Source: Selaginella moellendorffii (lineage: Eukaryota; Streptophyta; Lycopodiopsida; Selaginellales; Selaginellaceae). Taken from it: a stretch of 64,000 nt of DNA. The stretch spans positions 5,647-69,646 of the forward strand of contig NW_003314367.1 of assembly GCF_000143415.4 (NCBI RefSeq). The letters run 5' to 3'. Below the pieces are notes generated by a model. It did no database searches and was not told where the DNA came from. It saw only the letters and a list, made by a program, of their open reading frames with translations. The position numbers and the translations under genes were made by a program. Positions 11,232 through 20,840 of the stretch are shown here, piece after piece (position 1 is the first letter of the stretch; every line of letters begins with the position of its first letter).

Positions 11232-11280
11232 CGTTGTGGTTACGACTGCGAAGAGGAGATGCTTGTGGACTGAAACTGAT
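11193..11280. repeat. Near-perfect palindrome B
   Basis: Arms ATCAGTTTCAGTCC...CTCTTCGCAG and GTAACCACAAC pair with their complements almost without a loop. The centre GTAACCACAACGTTGTGGTTAC is a 22-bp perfect palindrome. The right arm has an 8-nt insertion (ATGCTTGT) and one substitution. Total paired length is about 40 bp per arm. It lies 118 bp from hairpin A and cuts into the 5' end of the small ORF at 10962-11231. Confidence 0.8.
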
Positions 11281-11619
11281 GGGTCAAAAGCTTGCCCGAG
11301 TGGCAGTGGTGCTTAAAGCACTCACATCGATCTGTGCACGAGAGAAACAATGGCCACACAATCAATCCCAAAAGGAGAGCTAGAATGAGCACTACGTAGT
11401 GACTTACCTGAAATGGTTGCGAGCACTACTCGCAAGAGGGAGTGAGAGCCACTAGATAGAGAGGGATCTTGGATATTCCAGGAGTCGAGGCTAAGCTTTA
11501 TCCTTCCACCGGCGACTACATAATGGAGTGGCACAAAACCAATGCAACCGGGCCGGCATTGTAGCCAAGAGGAGTTTGAATTCTTGATCGTCGCAGAAGA
11601 TCTTCAAACGGACGGCTAA

Positions 11620-12115
11620 GATCTGGGTTTTGTGTTACTAACGGACGGCTCAGATCTGAAATTTGACTTTCTGTTCGCGAGGTTGTGGGCAAAAGCCGGC
11701 TGACAAGTGTGCCTCCAGCGTCACTCTCCTCGGCTCCGTCGACTCATCCAGCAGAACGGCGGCCCTGGGCCGAGGTGGGTGACCCTGTAGCGCGGTGGAG
11801 CCTTGCTTCTCACCCCCGCATTTCCGGCTTCTCACCACCGCGAAGGCGAAGATATTGCCCGTTTGCGCTACCGAGTGCTGCCGCCTCCACGTCGAGAGAG
11901 CAACGCTCACCACCGAAGGGAAATTCAATGGGCTCTTCCGTGATCGTCCGCAAAGGTGGACGACGTCAAGCTTGATCGGCAAGAGTCCGAACTTCACCTG
12001 AGGGGCCGTCGCGTGCTGTTCAAATCGAACGTAAAATCGGCGAATTCTACGATGAAATGTTTCTTGCCCTAAAGGATGCCAAGTGAAGCTTTTTCGGCCT
12101 GCGCGATTAGACATT
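11620..12115 (+). pseudogene. Chimeric gene scraps including a COPI alpha fragment
   Basis: Bases 11905-11987 match the COPI alpha coding sequence at about 9602-9733: CTCACCACCGAAGG, AAATTCA, then CGCAAAG, GGTGGACGACGTCAAG and TGATCGGCAAGAG, with about 50 bp deleted. Upstream, 11690-11800 reads ASSVTLLGSVDSSSRTAALG in one frame, reminiscent of a single-strand-binding domain but not identified. Two imperfect copies of AACGGACGGCT-AGATCT lie at about 11606-11656. No open frame crosses the block, so it appears to be assembled debris. Confidence 0.5.
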
Positions 12116-13702
12116 GTTTTCGTTTGCTTGTAAGACGGGGAGAAGAGCTCTGAATAGTTTGTGTGTTCTTATCCGCGTCCTTCCGAGCTGGAGCTGGCAC
12201 ATCTGGAATGGTTTCTAAACACTAGCTCCATTACCAACAGAATGATTACTCAAGGATCGTCTGTAGCTAATTAAGCCATGGGAGAATTAGCGTTTGATCA
12301 CAAATCATCGGGCGATGGCCGCGATGCTCGCAACCAGCTCAGAGAATCATGGGACCCAGAATCTGAAAATGAAGCGATTCTTGATTCTTGACACTTCTAC
12401 ATGCATTGGAAAAGAGAAATCAGCTCACGGCCGGGAGAATATCTTCATCATTACCCGAGAAAGGATCTATTTCAAAGAAAAAAAAGATTTTACAAGCAGA
12501 CAAGCCAACCTTGAAGCTTGACTGCTTGTAAACTCTTTGCTTCCACGATCATGAGTCGCCAGTGTCACAAAGTTGTTGTTTGATTGCGAACAGGAGATGC
12601 ATGCGCAAGAAAACTGATATAGCTCAGGTGGCAGCAGCGCAGGCGATGAGCACGGGGATGTATGCACTACTAACCTGTTTTTTTTTCTTGTTTACCTCGC
12701 ATTCGAGACGCCATAGAACGAGGCCCTTGCAATCTTCTCGAAGCGTTCTCGGGAGGGAAACACCGTGGAAATACCACACTGAAATCGCTTGTTTTCCCAG
12801 AGTGGAAAAGGGGTGCTAGTGGAGCAGGAAGAAGTACCAGGAGGCCGAGGAGTAGAAGCGCTCTAGCTCGAGGACTAGCAAAAGGAAACAGAGTGAGAAA
12901 GATTGGGCTGGACCTGGTGAGAATTACGAAAACGGCAAAAGTATGAATGACGATTGCATCTCGTCTCTTTTGTGCTCGCTCTGCAGGGAGGGTTGAGAGC
13001 GGAACTGGCAGCTGATCTCTTGGAGAACTGCGATCAGTCTGCCCTGATGCCACAAGTTTGCCCAGAGAGGGAATTTGAACCGATGCGAGGAACTGCTTCT
13101 GGAGATCTTATGGTGCAGCATTGCATTCTAAAATTTGATAAGTCATATGTATAACATGCGTGGCAAAACAATATCAAGAAGGTTTTTGAAAGGATCCCAA
13201 AGCAAGATAGCCTTCTGTGGAACGTGGTGTTTTTGCATATGCCTTGTTTGAATCTTTGCCAATGTTAGAAGATCAACTTCGGGAATGGCGGAAGCGGGCT
13301 CATAGCATCTCATTTTCGTAAGCGTCCTAAATTCCTCGGAAAACGTCACTGCCTTGGCGTGGACGGATCCGATGACAAGTGTTGCTTAATGTTCGCGAAG
13401 GAAGGGATCGAAGATTTGTCAAATTTTGAAACTGATGCACGTTGAAGCAGTTGAAAGATCAATATATTGACCAACCTGCTTTGACTCAACTATGCTGACC
13501 AAGCAAGAGATCTTGTGGCAAAAAAAATGTTACGAGCACAAAATCATACAAAATGGTGTCTGTGGGGACAACGTTTTTGCGCACACTCTAACTCATTCTA
13601 CTCAAAGGAAAAACAACATTATTTTGAAAGAACACGGAAGTACACACCTCTCAAGTATTAAGACACGGAGTTGTAGAGAGAAGCCGCTCATTCATTCATC
13701 CA
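12115..13702. other. Intergenic region upstream of lectin receptor kinase
   Basis: No gene supported. Part of it (12218-12241 and 12376-12420) repeats motifs found at 10606 and 15697. A frame at 12594-12690 reads KKTDIAQVAAAQAMSTGMYALL, followed by a CTAAC plus T-run that looks like a branch point and polypyrimidine tract; no matching exons were found. The minus strand at about 13150-13350 has an open 68-codon stretch of unknown meaning. Confidence 0.4.
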
Positions 13703-15475
13703 TGGTGTTTTTTCTTGTTCTGGTTCTTCTGCTTCAATCCTTTGCAAAAGCTCAATGCCTGAGCTTCCGTTTCCCTGGCACCTCCGATCAATATTTTCGA
13801 GATCACATTTCCGGCCTCAAATTTCAGCCAAGCCTTCTATGCTTTATCTGTCTCCCGCATGCCGTTGTTATTTGATGCCAGCTTCGTCTTCCGGACTCAT
13901 AGTGATACAGGCAGGCTTGTATTCCTAGTGGCGGGGACATCGCCGAACTACCCAGTTTGTTATGCTGATCCCCTGTACCCATGCGATCCACTCCAAGTGG
14001 CTTTCAGTTTTGCAGATCATTGGGTTTCTGTTCATGGCTGCAATGCATCTTCATCTAAATCCAACTTCCGTTTCTCCACGAATGCCACTGTCAACGCATG
14101 GGTGGAATATCATCTTCATGGAGCTCCACACTCCGTCCGTGTTTATGTTGCAGAGAATACCAACTCTCGACCAAGCACATCAATCACCGATTTCAGTTGT
14201 TCTATCACTGGTGGCTACTTCTTCCAGGGGTTGCAAGCTCTTGAAACAAACGACATAGTCACAGTTTCGTCTTGGTCATTCTCAACTGCTGGTGCTGCCT
14301 CTGCTTCAAAAGACCTGAATTTATACTTCTTGGCGATTGCAGGCCCATTTGTGATTGCTGGAGCAGCACTTTTGATTTTTCGAACACGAAGAAGGCAGCT
14401 GATGAAGAAGAAGGTGTTGCAGAGGTCGGCTTTGCTAGCTGCCAACATTCCGATAAACTGCACCTTCAAAGAGCTGCGATCTGCAACAGCTGACTTCAAG
14501 GAAGTTCTAGGCAGAGGTGGAACCAGCACCGTCTACAAGGGGTTCCTGCAAAATACACCAACATCAAGGATAGAAGTCGCAGTCAAAGACCTTCAAAGCA
14601 ATTCACCTGATCATGAGGCTGAGCAGCAGTTCCGGGAAGAACTCAACATGATCAGCAGGGTAAGGCACCAAAACCTGGTCGCGCTCCAAGGCTGGTGCCA
14701 TGAGCACGATAAGCTCCTCCTCGTCTACGAATGCATGTCCAAAGGAAGCCTAGACAAGGTACTCTTCACAAGCGCTTCGGGTTCAACTAATCCGCTATCC
14801 TGGAACCAAAGATTCAATATCATCAGATGTGTTGCAGAGGCGCTAAGATACCTGCATGAAGGGTTGGAGAAGCGGATTGTTCACAGGGATATCAAAGCGG
14901 CAAATGTCCTGCTGGATGAAAGAATGACTGCCAAGGTGGGGGACTTCGGCCTAGCCAGGTTGATGCAGCACACAATCGGCTCTCAAACGATGACCAGGGC
15001 GGGAACATTCGGTTATATCTCACCGGAGCTTGCTTATAGTGGAAGAGCCACTGAAAAATCCGACGTGTACAGTTTCGGGATTCTTGTACTCGAAATTGTT
15101 GCTGGAAGACGCGCTGTCGACCACAGGTTTGCTGGTGACACTAAGATGGTGCTCTTGGAATGGGCCGGAACAGTGAGTCAACCCGCAGAACTTGTTGATC
15201 CAAGGATCCAAGATGGAATTGATATGAAGCAGGTTGAGAGAATAATTCAATTGGCCCTAAGATGCTGCTCTTGGCATTCGGAGGAGCGGCCGACGATGAG
15301 GCTGTGCTGCCAAATCTTGAGTGGTGAATCAGAGCTGCCAAATTTACCGCTTGCAGCAAACACAGACATTGTCGTTACAAGAGCTGAGATTCCCGAAGAT
15401 TACGATTCGAAGTCTTCTTTGCACAGTGCAAGCAATGCCTCTGACGATGTCAACCTAAACAGATTCCACGCGTGA
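13703..15475 (+). CDS. L-type lectin receptor-like kinase (LecRK), shortened lectin domain with a frame break
   Basis: From ATG 13703 a signal peptide (MVFFLVLVLLLQSFAKAQC) leads into a legume-lectin start (LSFRFPGTSD). The frame is then lost near 13826-13832. The downstream frame begins near FSQAFYALSVSR and runs to the stop at 15475. It keeps lectin strands such as FDASFVFRTHSD and WVEYH. A membrane helix (LYFLAIAGPFVIAGAALLIF) and a complete Ser/Thr kinase follow: glycine loop GRGGTSTVYKG, VAVKD, HRDIKAANVLL, DFGLAR, a GTFGYISPE activation-loop end, and DVYSFGILVLE. Catalytic residues are all present. LecRKs sit in the plasma membrane and signal in defence and development. The lectin ectodomain is clearly shorter than the usual 230-250 aa. 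The nearest ATG in the kinase frame (13859) would lack a signal peptide. No GT-AG intron restores the phase, so this is a pseudogene, an error, or an intracellular-start variant. Confidence 0.75.
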
Positions 15476-15696
15476 TTCCAGAAGCTTGGTTGGGCAACGT
15501 GCAAACCCGCTGTCAGGAGGTATAAACGAAGTTATTGCACCAAATTTTACAAGTGACATTCACAAGACTTATTACTTGAAAGCTTAAATAATTCCAAGAA
15601 ATGCTATATATATTCTTTCAAGGTTCTACTTTTTGGTTTTTAAACCTTGAAAATTGTTTAAATCCCATTCTTGTTTAGCTGACGAGAAAACAAACC

Positions 15697-15769
15697 GATT
15701 CTTGATTCTTGAAACTTTTCTGCAGCGCATTGCTCCAACGCACTGCAGAAGATTCAAGATTCAAGAATC
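15697..15769. repeat. Foldback hairpin C
   Basis: The left arm GATTCTTGATTCTTGAAAC, then TTCTGCAG, pairs with the right arm ending in GATTCAAGATTCAAGAATC. About 32 bp per arm close over a short loop. A related single arm occurs at about 12379-12400. It lies downstream of the receptor kinase and next to the 3' end of the small ORF at 15811-16056. Confidence 0.7.
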
Positions 15770-15810
15770 GCTTCATGCCACCGAGAAGAGAAATCTCAAG
15801 TTCTAAAAAT

Positions 15811-16056
15811 TCACAAGCGGCAGCTCTCCATCAAGCTCGTTTTGGTAACTGGCTGCTCGCCACCAGCAGCGAGCAAAAACAGCGGAGCCAAACAGAGCAT
15901 CCTGCTCATGATCAGACCTTTGTTGCTCCCAGCGGTGCCGTTGCTATCGGATCCAACAGAGCTGCTCTGCCTGGTTTGCTGATAGTTTTCCTTTCGTAGC
16001 AGGGAAGATATCCTCTTCCCAGCCAAGAGTACAACTTTGTGGCTGCCCATCACCAT
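15811..16056 (-). CDS. Hypothetical small protein, relative of the 10962-11231 frame
   Basis: An 81-codon ATG frame begins MVMGSHKVVLLAGKR. It has a Ser/Gly-rich middle (TRQSSSVGSDSNGTAGS), then a hydrophobic run (MLCLAPLFLLAAGG). The layout and the opening DNA (GTTGT...GGCTG.GAAGAGGA) match the 10962-11231 frame. On the minus strand a TATATAA box lies near 16167-16173, with an AAG/GTAAGC donor-like site near 16105-16115, suggesting an upstream exon. Function unknown; a membrane or GPI-like tail is only a guess. The opposite strand also has an open frame ending in hydrophobic residues, so strand choice is not certain. Confidence 0.35.
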   Translation of the reverse strand: MVMGSHKVVLLAGKRISSLLRKENYQQTRQSSSVGSDSNGTAGSNKGLIMSRMLCLAPLFLLAAGGEQPVTKTSLMESCRL

Positions 16057-16611
16057 TGATCAGTCCCAAGAAAGAGCCCCAAATTATTTAAATCATAGAA
16101 TGAGCTTGCTTACCTTGTGCTGGGAAACGAGAGATTGAAACTAGTGAGGGAAACCAACATGGGCTTATATACGGCCAGGATTATAGTTTGAAGTGCGAAT
16201 ATTCTAAGGAAACCCGGTCAAGATTTGGTGTTGACCGTCGTTCCATTATTAACATAATCTACTATTATAAATTGCTGAACTTTGTGATCTGCCGGATCTG
16301 GATTAGCACCGTTGGATGCTGAGTAATTCGGTAAATATCAATTTTCTATTGTGAGTCCTTTCGAAATATTTTTGCGAAATTTGGGCCGGGCAGTGAGCAC
16401 GTGCTAGGGGAGGAAGTGTTCATTTGAACTCTCTTTTTACCGCAGCTCCTCAAGTTTCCAAGAAAGTGGGAGAGGAGGCGGCCGCTGACCAGCATTGCCG
16501 AGGCCCAGGAGCTTGCGTTGCTCCAGCACAGCTCGGTGATTACCCTTTGCCAGCAGATGTTTAGTTTTATTTCTTACCAGAGTGACCAACTTTCTCTTTT
16601 TCTTGCCTCTT
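16057..16611. other. Intergenic region
   Basis: No gene supported. It holds the putative minus-strand TATA box (near 16167) of the small ORF and AT-rich sequence (16240-16370). Remains of the helicase-like pseudogene 3' flank follow from 16437. Confidence 0.4.
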
Positions 16612-17891
16612 TCATCGAGGTGGCTTCTTTCCATTCAGACGATGGTCTCTTGCAACCAGGAGATCAACCTCGAAACCAAGGCTCCTCTCAAACTCGCGCA
16701 GCAAACAAACTTCAAGCTCAGAGCAGATGCTCACCACCTTTCTCATCCAAAGTAGCCTGTGCACGCCTGCTCTCGCCAAATACTCATCCGCGGACTCGGG
16801 CATGTCAAAGTTGATAACATGCTTCCTTCCACTGTAGATTATGTTGGTGATTAGAAGCAAACCACGCTGGCCCGATTCGTGTCTTCAATGCAGTGCTGTG
16901 GCATGTCAGTGTGCGCTGCAGCCACTTCAAAACCCGCACTTTCCATCGCAGAAGCAACCAGTTCCACCTGCGATACGGAGTTGCAGTACACAGTCACTGT
17001 GACGCTCCTGGTCCGAAACAACTTCCACACTTCCCCGAGCTTGGCGAGCTTGTCACTGGCGCTCTTGACAGCTGCATAGAAGTGCTTGACTGACCTTACG
17101 GTGAAGGCTGGCCTGGCAATCCTGCTCGTCTCGCCCTTGCAGAACCTTGTGACGATATCTTCTACATCGTCTAGCGAGTGGATACCGAAGGTCACGTCAC
17201 AGCTCCAAAGGATGGAGCATATTGCCTCCATATGTACTTTGTGTGTGGAAACAAGCACATCCGTCTCTACAAGAACCGCTCTGTGTGGCTTCCAAGTCGT
17301 GCTGGCCCCCGCACAATACTTCCTGCATCCTGTCTGGAGTCCCGAGTACAATTCCGGGTGAAAGGTCGCTGGCTCGCTGAGGCAAGTCACCTTAACTTCA
17401 AACAGTCCCAGGCCGTCCACGAAGGCCTGCAACAGCTCCACAAGCTGCGGAATCCTGTGGCCTGGAGCGAGAACTATTGAGACAGTGCTTACTGAATCGG
17501 GAATGAGACCCGGCATGAAGGCCACAATGCCAGACCAGTCCTGGCACACAACGTTGCGTCCAAACACGGAGAAATTCTGGACCGCATCGCAGAAGTACGG
17601 GTCGAGCAAACCAGAGCAACACGCTGCTTCTGAAACAATCAAAGCGAACTCCAGATGAAGAAAACAGAAAGACGCGAAGATACATACCTTGGAGTGACAA
17701 CTCCCCGCAATAGCCATGGTCAACTCAACTCTATAGCCCGTAATTGAGGATGATGCCATGGTAACCAAAGAGGAAATCCTCGAGAGAGAAAGCATCAGGC
17801 CGCTGAGCTTGCCTGCGGGATAGCACCGATTGACGAAGACATTGACGGCACCAGAAGCTCCAGCGCCGCCGCCGCCTGCCGATGGAAACAC
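16612..17891 (-). pseudogene. DEAD-box (eIF4A-like) helicase pseudogene
   Basis: Two frames overlap at 16851-16860. The long one (346 codons from 17891) carries helicase-like segments: VLAPGHRIPQLVELL (motif Ia region, normally LAPTREL), then VKHFYAAV, VTVYCNSVSQVELVASAM and EVAAAHTDMPQ (motif IV region). The short one continues with LLITN, GRKHVINFDMPESADEYL and ends in GKKPPR. DEAD-box proteins unwind RNA using ATP. Here no Walker A GKT, no DEAD, no SAT and no complete HRIGRTGR are seen, and the frame must shift at about 16858 to keep motif V-VI. It therefore looks like a processed or decayed copy. An alternative is that the long frame contains a 58-bp intron (GTATGT...TTTCAG, about 17687-17630), but removing it changes the phase. 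Confidence 0.6.
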
Positions 17892-19261
17892 ACGGGATCC
17901 TCCATAGCAGAGAGTCGCCCCCTGGGAAGTCTATGTTGAAGGGATTCGAACAAGGGAACCCAAAGTATAATGTTTCAAGAAGGAAACAAAGGGAACACTT
18001 CAACTTGCCTCAAGAGCGATGTACTTTTGGCTTGATTCCGGAGGCGCAGTTGAAGCTGGCCAGCCTTCTCATTGAATTTTTTTTCCTGTTTCTGTAGATA
18101 CCCACTGATCCAGCTCTAATGCAAGCAAAGTTGTTGGTATGTATCGCTCTTAATGTTCTTAGGTCGTGAATACTTGTTTCAGGTGATACGTTTGGACGAT
18201 TTCGAAAACAACTTCTAAATCTACGCACCAAAGTATTTTCTATGGCATTTTTGGGTAAAGCCTATGGCATTGTGTTCCCTCGGTTCTACACGGCTTACTT
18301 TACACATCCCAGAGATCATCACCATTTTTTTCGAAGGAGACTCAAATGCAGGTAAGCCATTAGTACAGATAAATTAATGATCTTAACAGATGCCTCCAAA
18401 CTTACCTGTTCCGGGGAGCATGAGTAACCTGCAAGCAAATATTTCAGAACCAAAGAACATAAATACCGGGGATAAACCACCTTCATAGCCTTCGAATGGC
18501 CATCTCGAGATTTCCAATATTTTGTTCTTGCTCTTTTATTCTCCTTTTAGGATGCAGCTGGGATCTTCTCTCCTCTTCTAGCTCAAGCGCCAGTTTCTCC
18601 TTGAAATCGTACTGTAAATGAAAAAAAGAACCATTTGCTGCCACGTCAGTATTAGGGTCACGACCATTGGAAAGGGAAAAACAATCCATCATCGGATGTA
18701 AGTGAGGACACAGTTTTACCTTAAAGATGTTCCTTGGGTGTTTTCACTGGTGCATTCTGATAACACTCCCTTGCTTCCCTCCTTACTCGAAACTGCTTGT
18801 TCACATGATCTAGAGCACTTCGTCCAGGAATTCTTTGTCTCCTTTATTCTTCTTCACTTCACTTCTTCTTCCCTCTCCAATGGTCGTGACCCTAATACTG
18901 ACATATGGCAGCAAATGGAATATTCCCTCGGAACATGAAGATACAGGCAACTTTAGAAGGCCAGGCCTACGTCGGAGTATACACACCCTGTGTATCGGAC
19001 GAGACCGAGCTTGTTCTTTTATATTGAAGCATTTGGTACAACATGAAATTCTTTACCAACAAATTGAACTTAAATCATAGATAAGTTTTGATGGACATCT
19101 GAGGTTTTTGCAAAACCCTTCTTGTACACGAGGCTGCTACAAACCTATACATCATCACCCATAATCAGCACCCCCTCTCATTTTTTTCTTCTTTTTCCTC
19201 GCTTCCACCTCTTCAGAGATGGATGACTTTTAACGTAGCTTCCCTGTGATCTTCGCTGATA
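17892..19261. other. Gene-poor spacer with inverted repeat
   Basis: No complete gene seen. The minus strand at 18483-18692 has a 69-codon frame with a charged, coiled-coil-like end (EKLALELEEERRSQ) that could be a kinesin-like scrap; I cannot confirm it. The plus strand near 18020-18080 has a short open tract reading GLIPEAQLKLASLLI before a T-rich run and TAG, perhaps an exon relic. Confidence 0.35.
18631..18919. repeat. Inverted repeat D with 195-bp spacer
   Basis: Arms at 18631-18676 and 18872-18919 are complementary over about 46 bp. The left arm begins CCATTTGCTGCCACGTCAGT and the right arm ends ACTGACATATGGCAGCAAATGG, with a 2-nt insertion and a few substitutions. The layout suggests a small foldback element or an inverted local duplication. 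The left arm overlaps the 5' end of the coiled-coil-like frame on the minus strand. Confidence 0.7.
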
Positions 19262-20708
19262 CTACGACATATCCATGGCTTGCGAGTGATACTTCTCCAG
19301 CTCCGCGTTGAGCTCGTCCACAGACTTTTGCGGCCCCCGGCCAGAGGCACTAGCACCGCCGCGGCCTCGGCCCCGGCCGCGACCTCGGCCTCTTCCACCC
19401 CGGCCTGTCGCTCTTCGGACAGCGCCGGCGTTACCAGCTCGGGCACCCGCCACTCCCATCGCACTGGACAATCTAAAGCTCAGCGCCCTTTGTCTCGAGA
19501 ATTGAAAAACGAATCGAGTTTGCTCTACCTTGGGAACGCCCTCTGCGGTCGAGGTGCTGGAGCAACGTAGCCATTTGTGAGCTGAGCGCCACCGCCGATC
19601 ATGTCAATCACCATCGGCTTCCCGTCCAGCTGCACGTTGTTATACTGCTTCATCGCCACCAGGGCTCGCTCCTTTCTCGCAAAGTAGACCTCGGCTGTAC
19701 CCTGTGACCACGCAAACACGTCAGGGATGTCTAAACCAAAAGGAAAGTGAAAAGCAAAAGCCGACCTTTGAGCGTCCAACTTTGTCGTAGTGGATGGAGC
19801 ATTGCTTGAGCTCGCCAATCTCAGAGAAGAGCTCCTGCCAGTAGAAGTAGAGCGCAGTTCCTCAGTCCCGGATCAAGAGTGTCGAATAGAACACGAACCT
19901 TGATGTCGTCGTTCGAGACCCCGCTGTCTAAGTTAGAAACGTAAAGCCGGGCACCTTCGTCTAACTGCTGCCAGAGAGGAGGAACTCCACCACGGTTTAA
20001 CTGTAGATACAGTGTTTCCCTCAATATATAAGCAACGCAAAACTTTTTCACGCAAAACGAAGAGAGGACTGACTCAAATCCATCATCCAGCAGAGTGAAA
20101 CAACTATCCGGCCAAAGGTAAATGCATATGTAACTGTGCAGTAGAGCTGAAGGATCGACTCTAAGTAGCAAAGGAAGAAGCGTCGAGGCAGAACTTTTTT
20201 TTTTGTCTCGAGTTTGCCCCTTCTAGATCCATCCGTCTCAAATCCTTGACTTGGGTTTTCAGCCAACACTCCAAAACCAATCCTTTTTTCTGGCTCCCCC
20301 CCAAAAGGGTCATTCCAAAGGCAGCACACACCACGAACGACGAGAAGGGAAGGCAAAAACAAAGGAACCGAAGAAGAAGAAGACTGCTCCCCCTGTCCCA
20401 AAAGAACTACACCTATTCTAACCCCTTGAGAGGGAAAAGAAGAAAGAAGAATGAAAGCACTGCGTTTGTTTCGGTTTTCTTGCCTTGGTGATGCCGAACG
20501 CGCCGGCGCGGTATCGCGAGCCCTTGCGGAAGAGCCCCGAAGATCTTGGACCCAGAAATGTCCCTGCTGTGCTGCTGCCTCCGCCTCTACCCTGAGCGAT
20601 CTTGCCGCCTCTGCCCCTGCCGCGGCGAAGCCTGCTGCTGCCGCCGCCGCGCGACGAAATCTTGCTCTTCTTCACCAGAGAATCGAGCGGCATGTCCAGT
20701 GCCTCCAT
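19262..20708 (-). CDS. ALY/REF (THO4-type) mRNA export adaptor
   Basis: Five exons, 20708-20484, 20000-19899, 19834-19766, 19701-19529 and 19472-19262, join in frame to 259 aa. The N-terminus [16 protein letters not shown] is the UAP56-binding motif of ALY proteins, followed by Arg/Gly-rich basic sequence. The RRM has RNP2 [19 protein letters not shown], and RNP1-region [10 protein letters not shown], then [15 protein letters not shown]. The C-terminus is an RG-rich block ([14 protein letters not shown]) plus a second UAP56-binding motif, [24 protein letters not shown] joins TREX on spliced mRNA in the nucleus and hands mRNA to the exporter. Intron 1 (483 bp) has a GC donor (AAG/GCAAGA) and an AG acceptor; the others are GT-AG. 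The first exon lies 132 bp from the stop of the At-4/1-like gene. Confidence 0.92.
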
Positions 20709-20840
20709 CTCTCTTCTCGGACTGAAAACCCTATGGATCCAAAAAAGCTTTTAAACCCTAACTTGGACAAAGGGGATCTCACTATATAAGGGTAGATCGT
20801 GGGTTCGATTCCTCTTATAATCCAATCTCTAAGCGTGTCC
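20709..20840 (-). promoter_or_regulatory. Short promoter/5' UTR of ALY/REF with telo-boxes
   Basis: The 132-bp gap to the upstream gene carries two AAACCCTA telo-boxes on the plus strand (20726-20733 and 20753-20760). Telo-boxes are common in promoters of plant translation and RNA-processing genes. A TATATAA-like stretch lies near 20779-20786. A GGTTCGATTCC B-box-like word at about 20796-20806 has no tRNA fold around it. Confidence 0.45.

Noticed and set aside
12670..13053. Minus-strand frame of 127 codons with a hydrophobic stretch
   Set aside because: No homology recognised, no splice context, and low-complexity hydrophobic content arises from purine-rich plus-strand sequence.
17630..17687. 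58-bp GT-AG intron in the helicase-like frame
   Set aside because: The sites look good, but removing it shifts the frame away from the helicase-like sequence downstream, so it was not used.
20790..20815. tRNA-like B-box GGTTCGATTCC
   Set aside because: No acceptor, D or anticodon stems can be folded around it.
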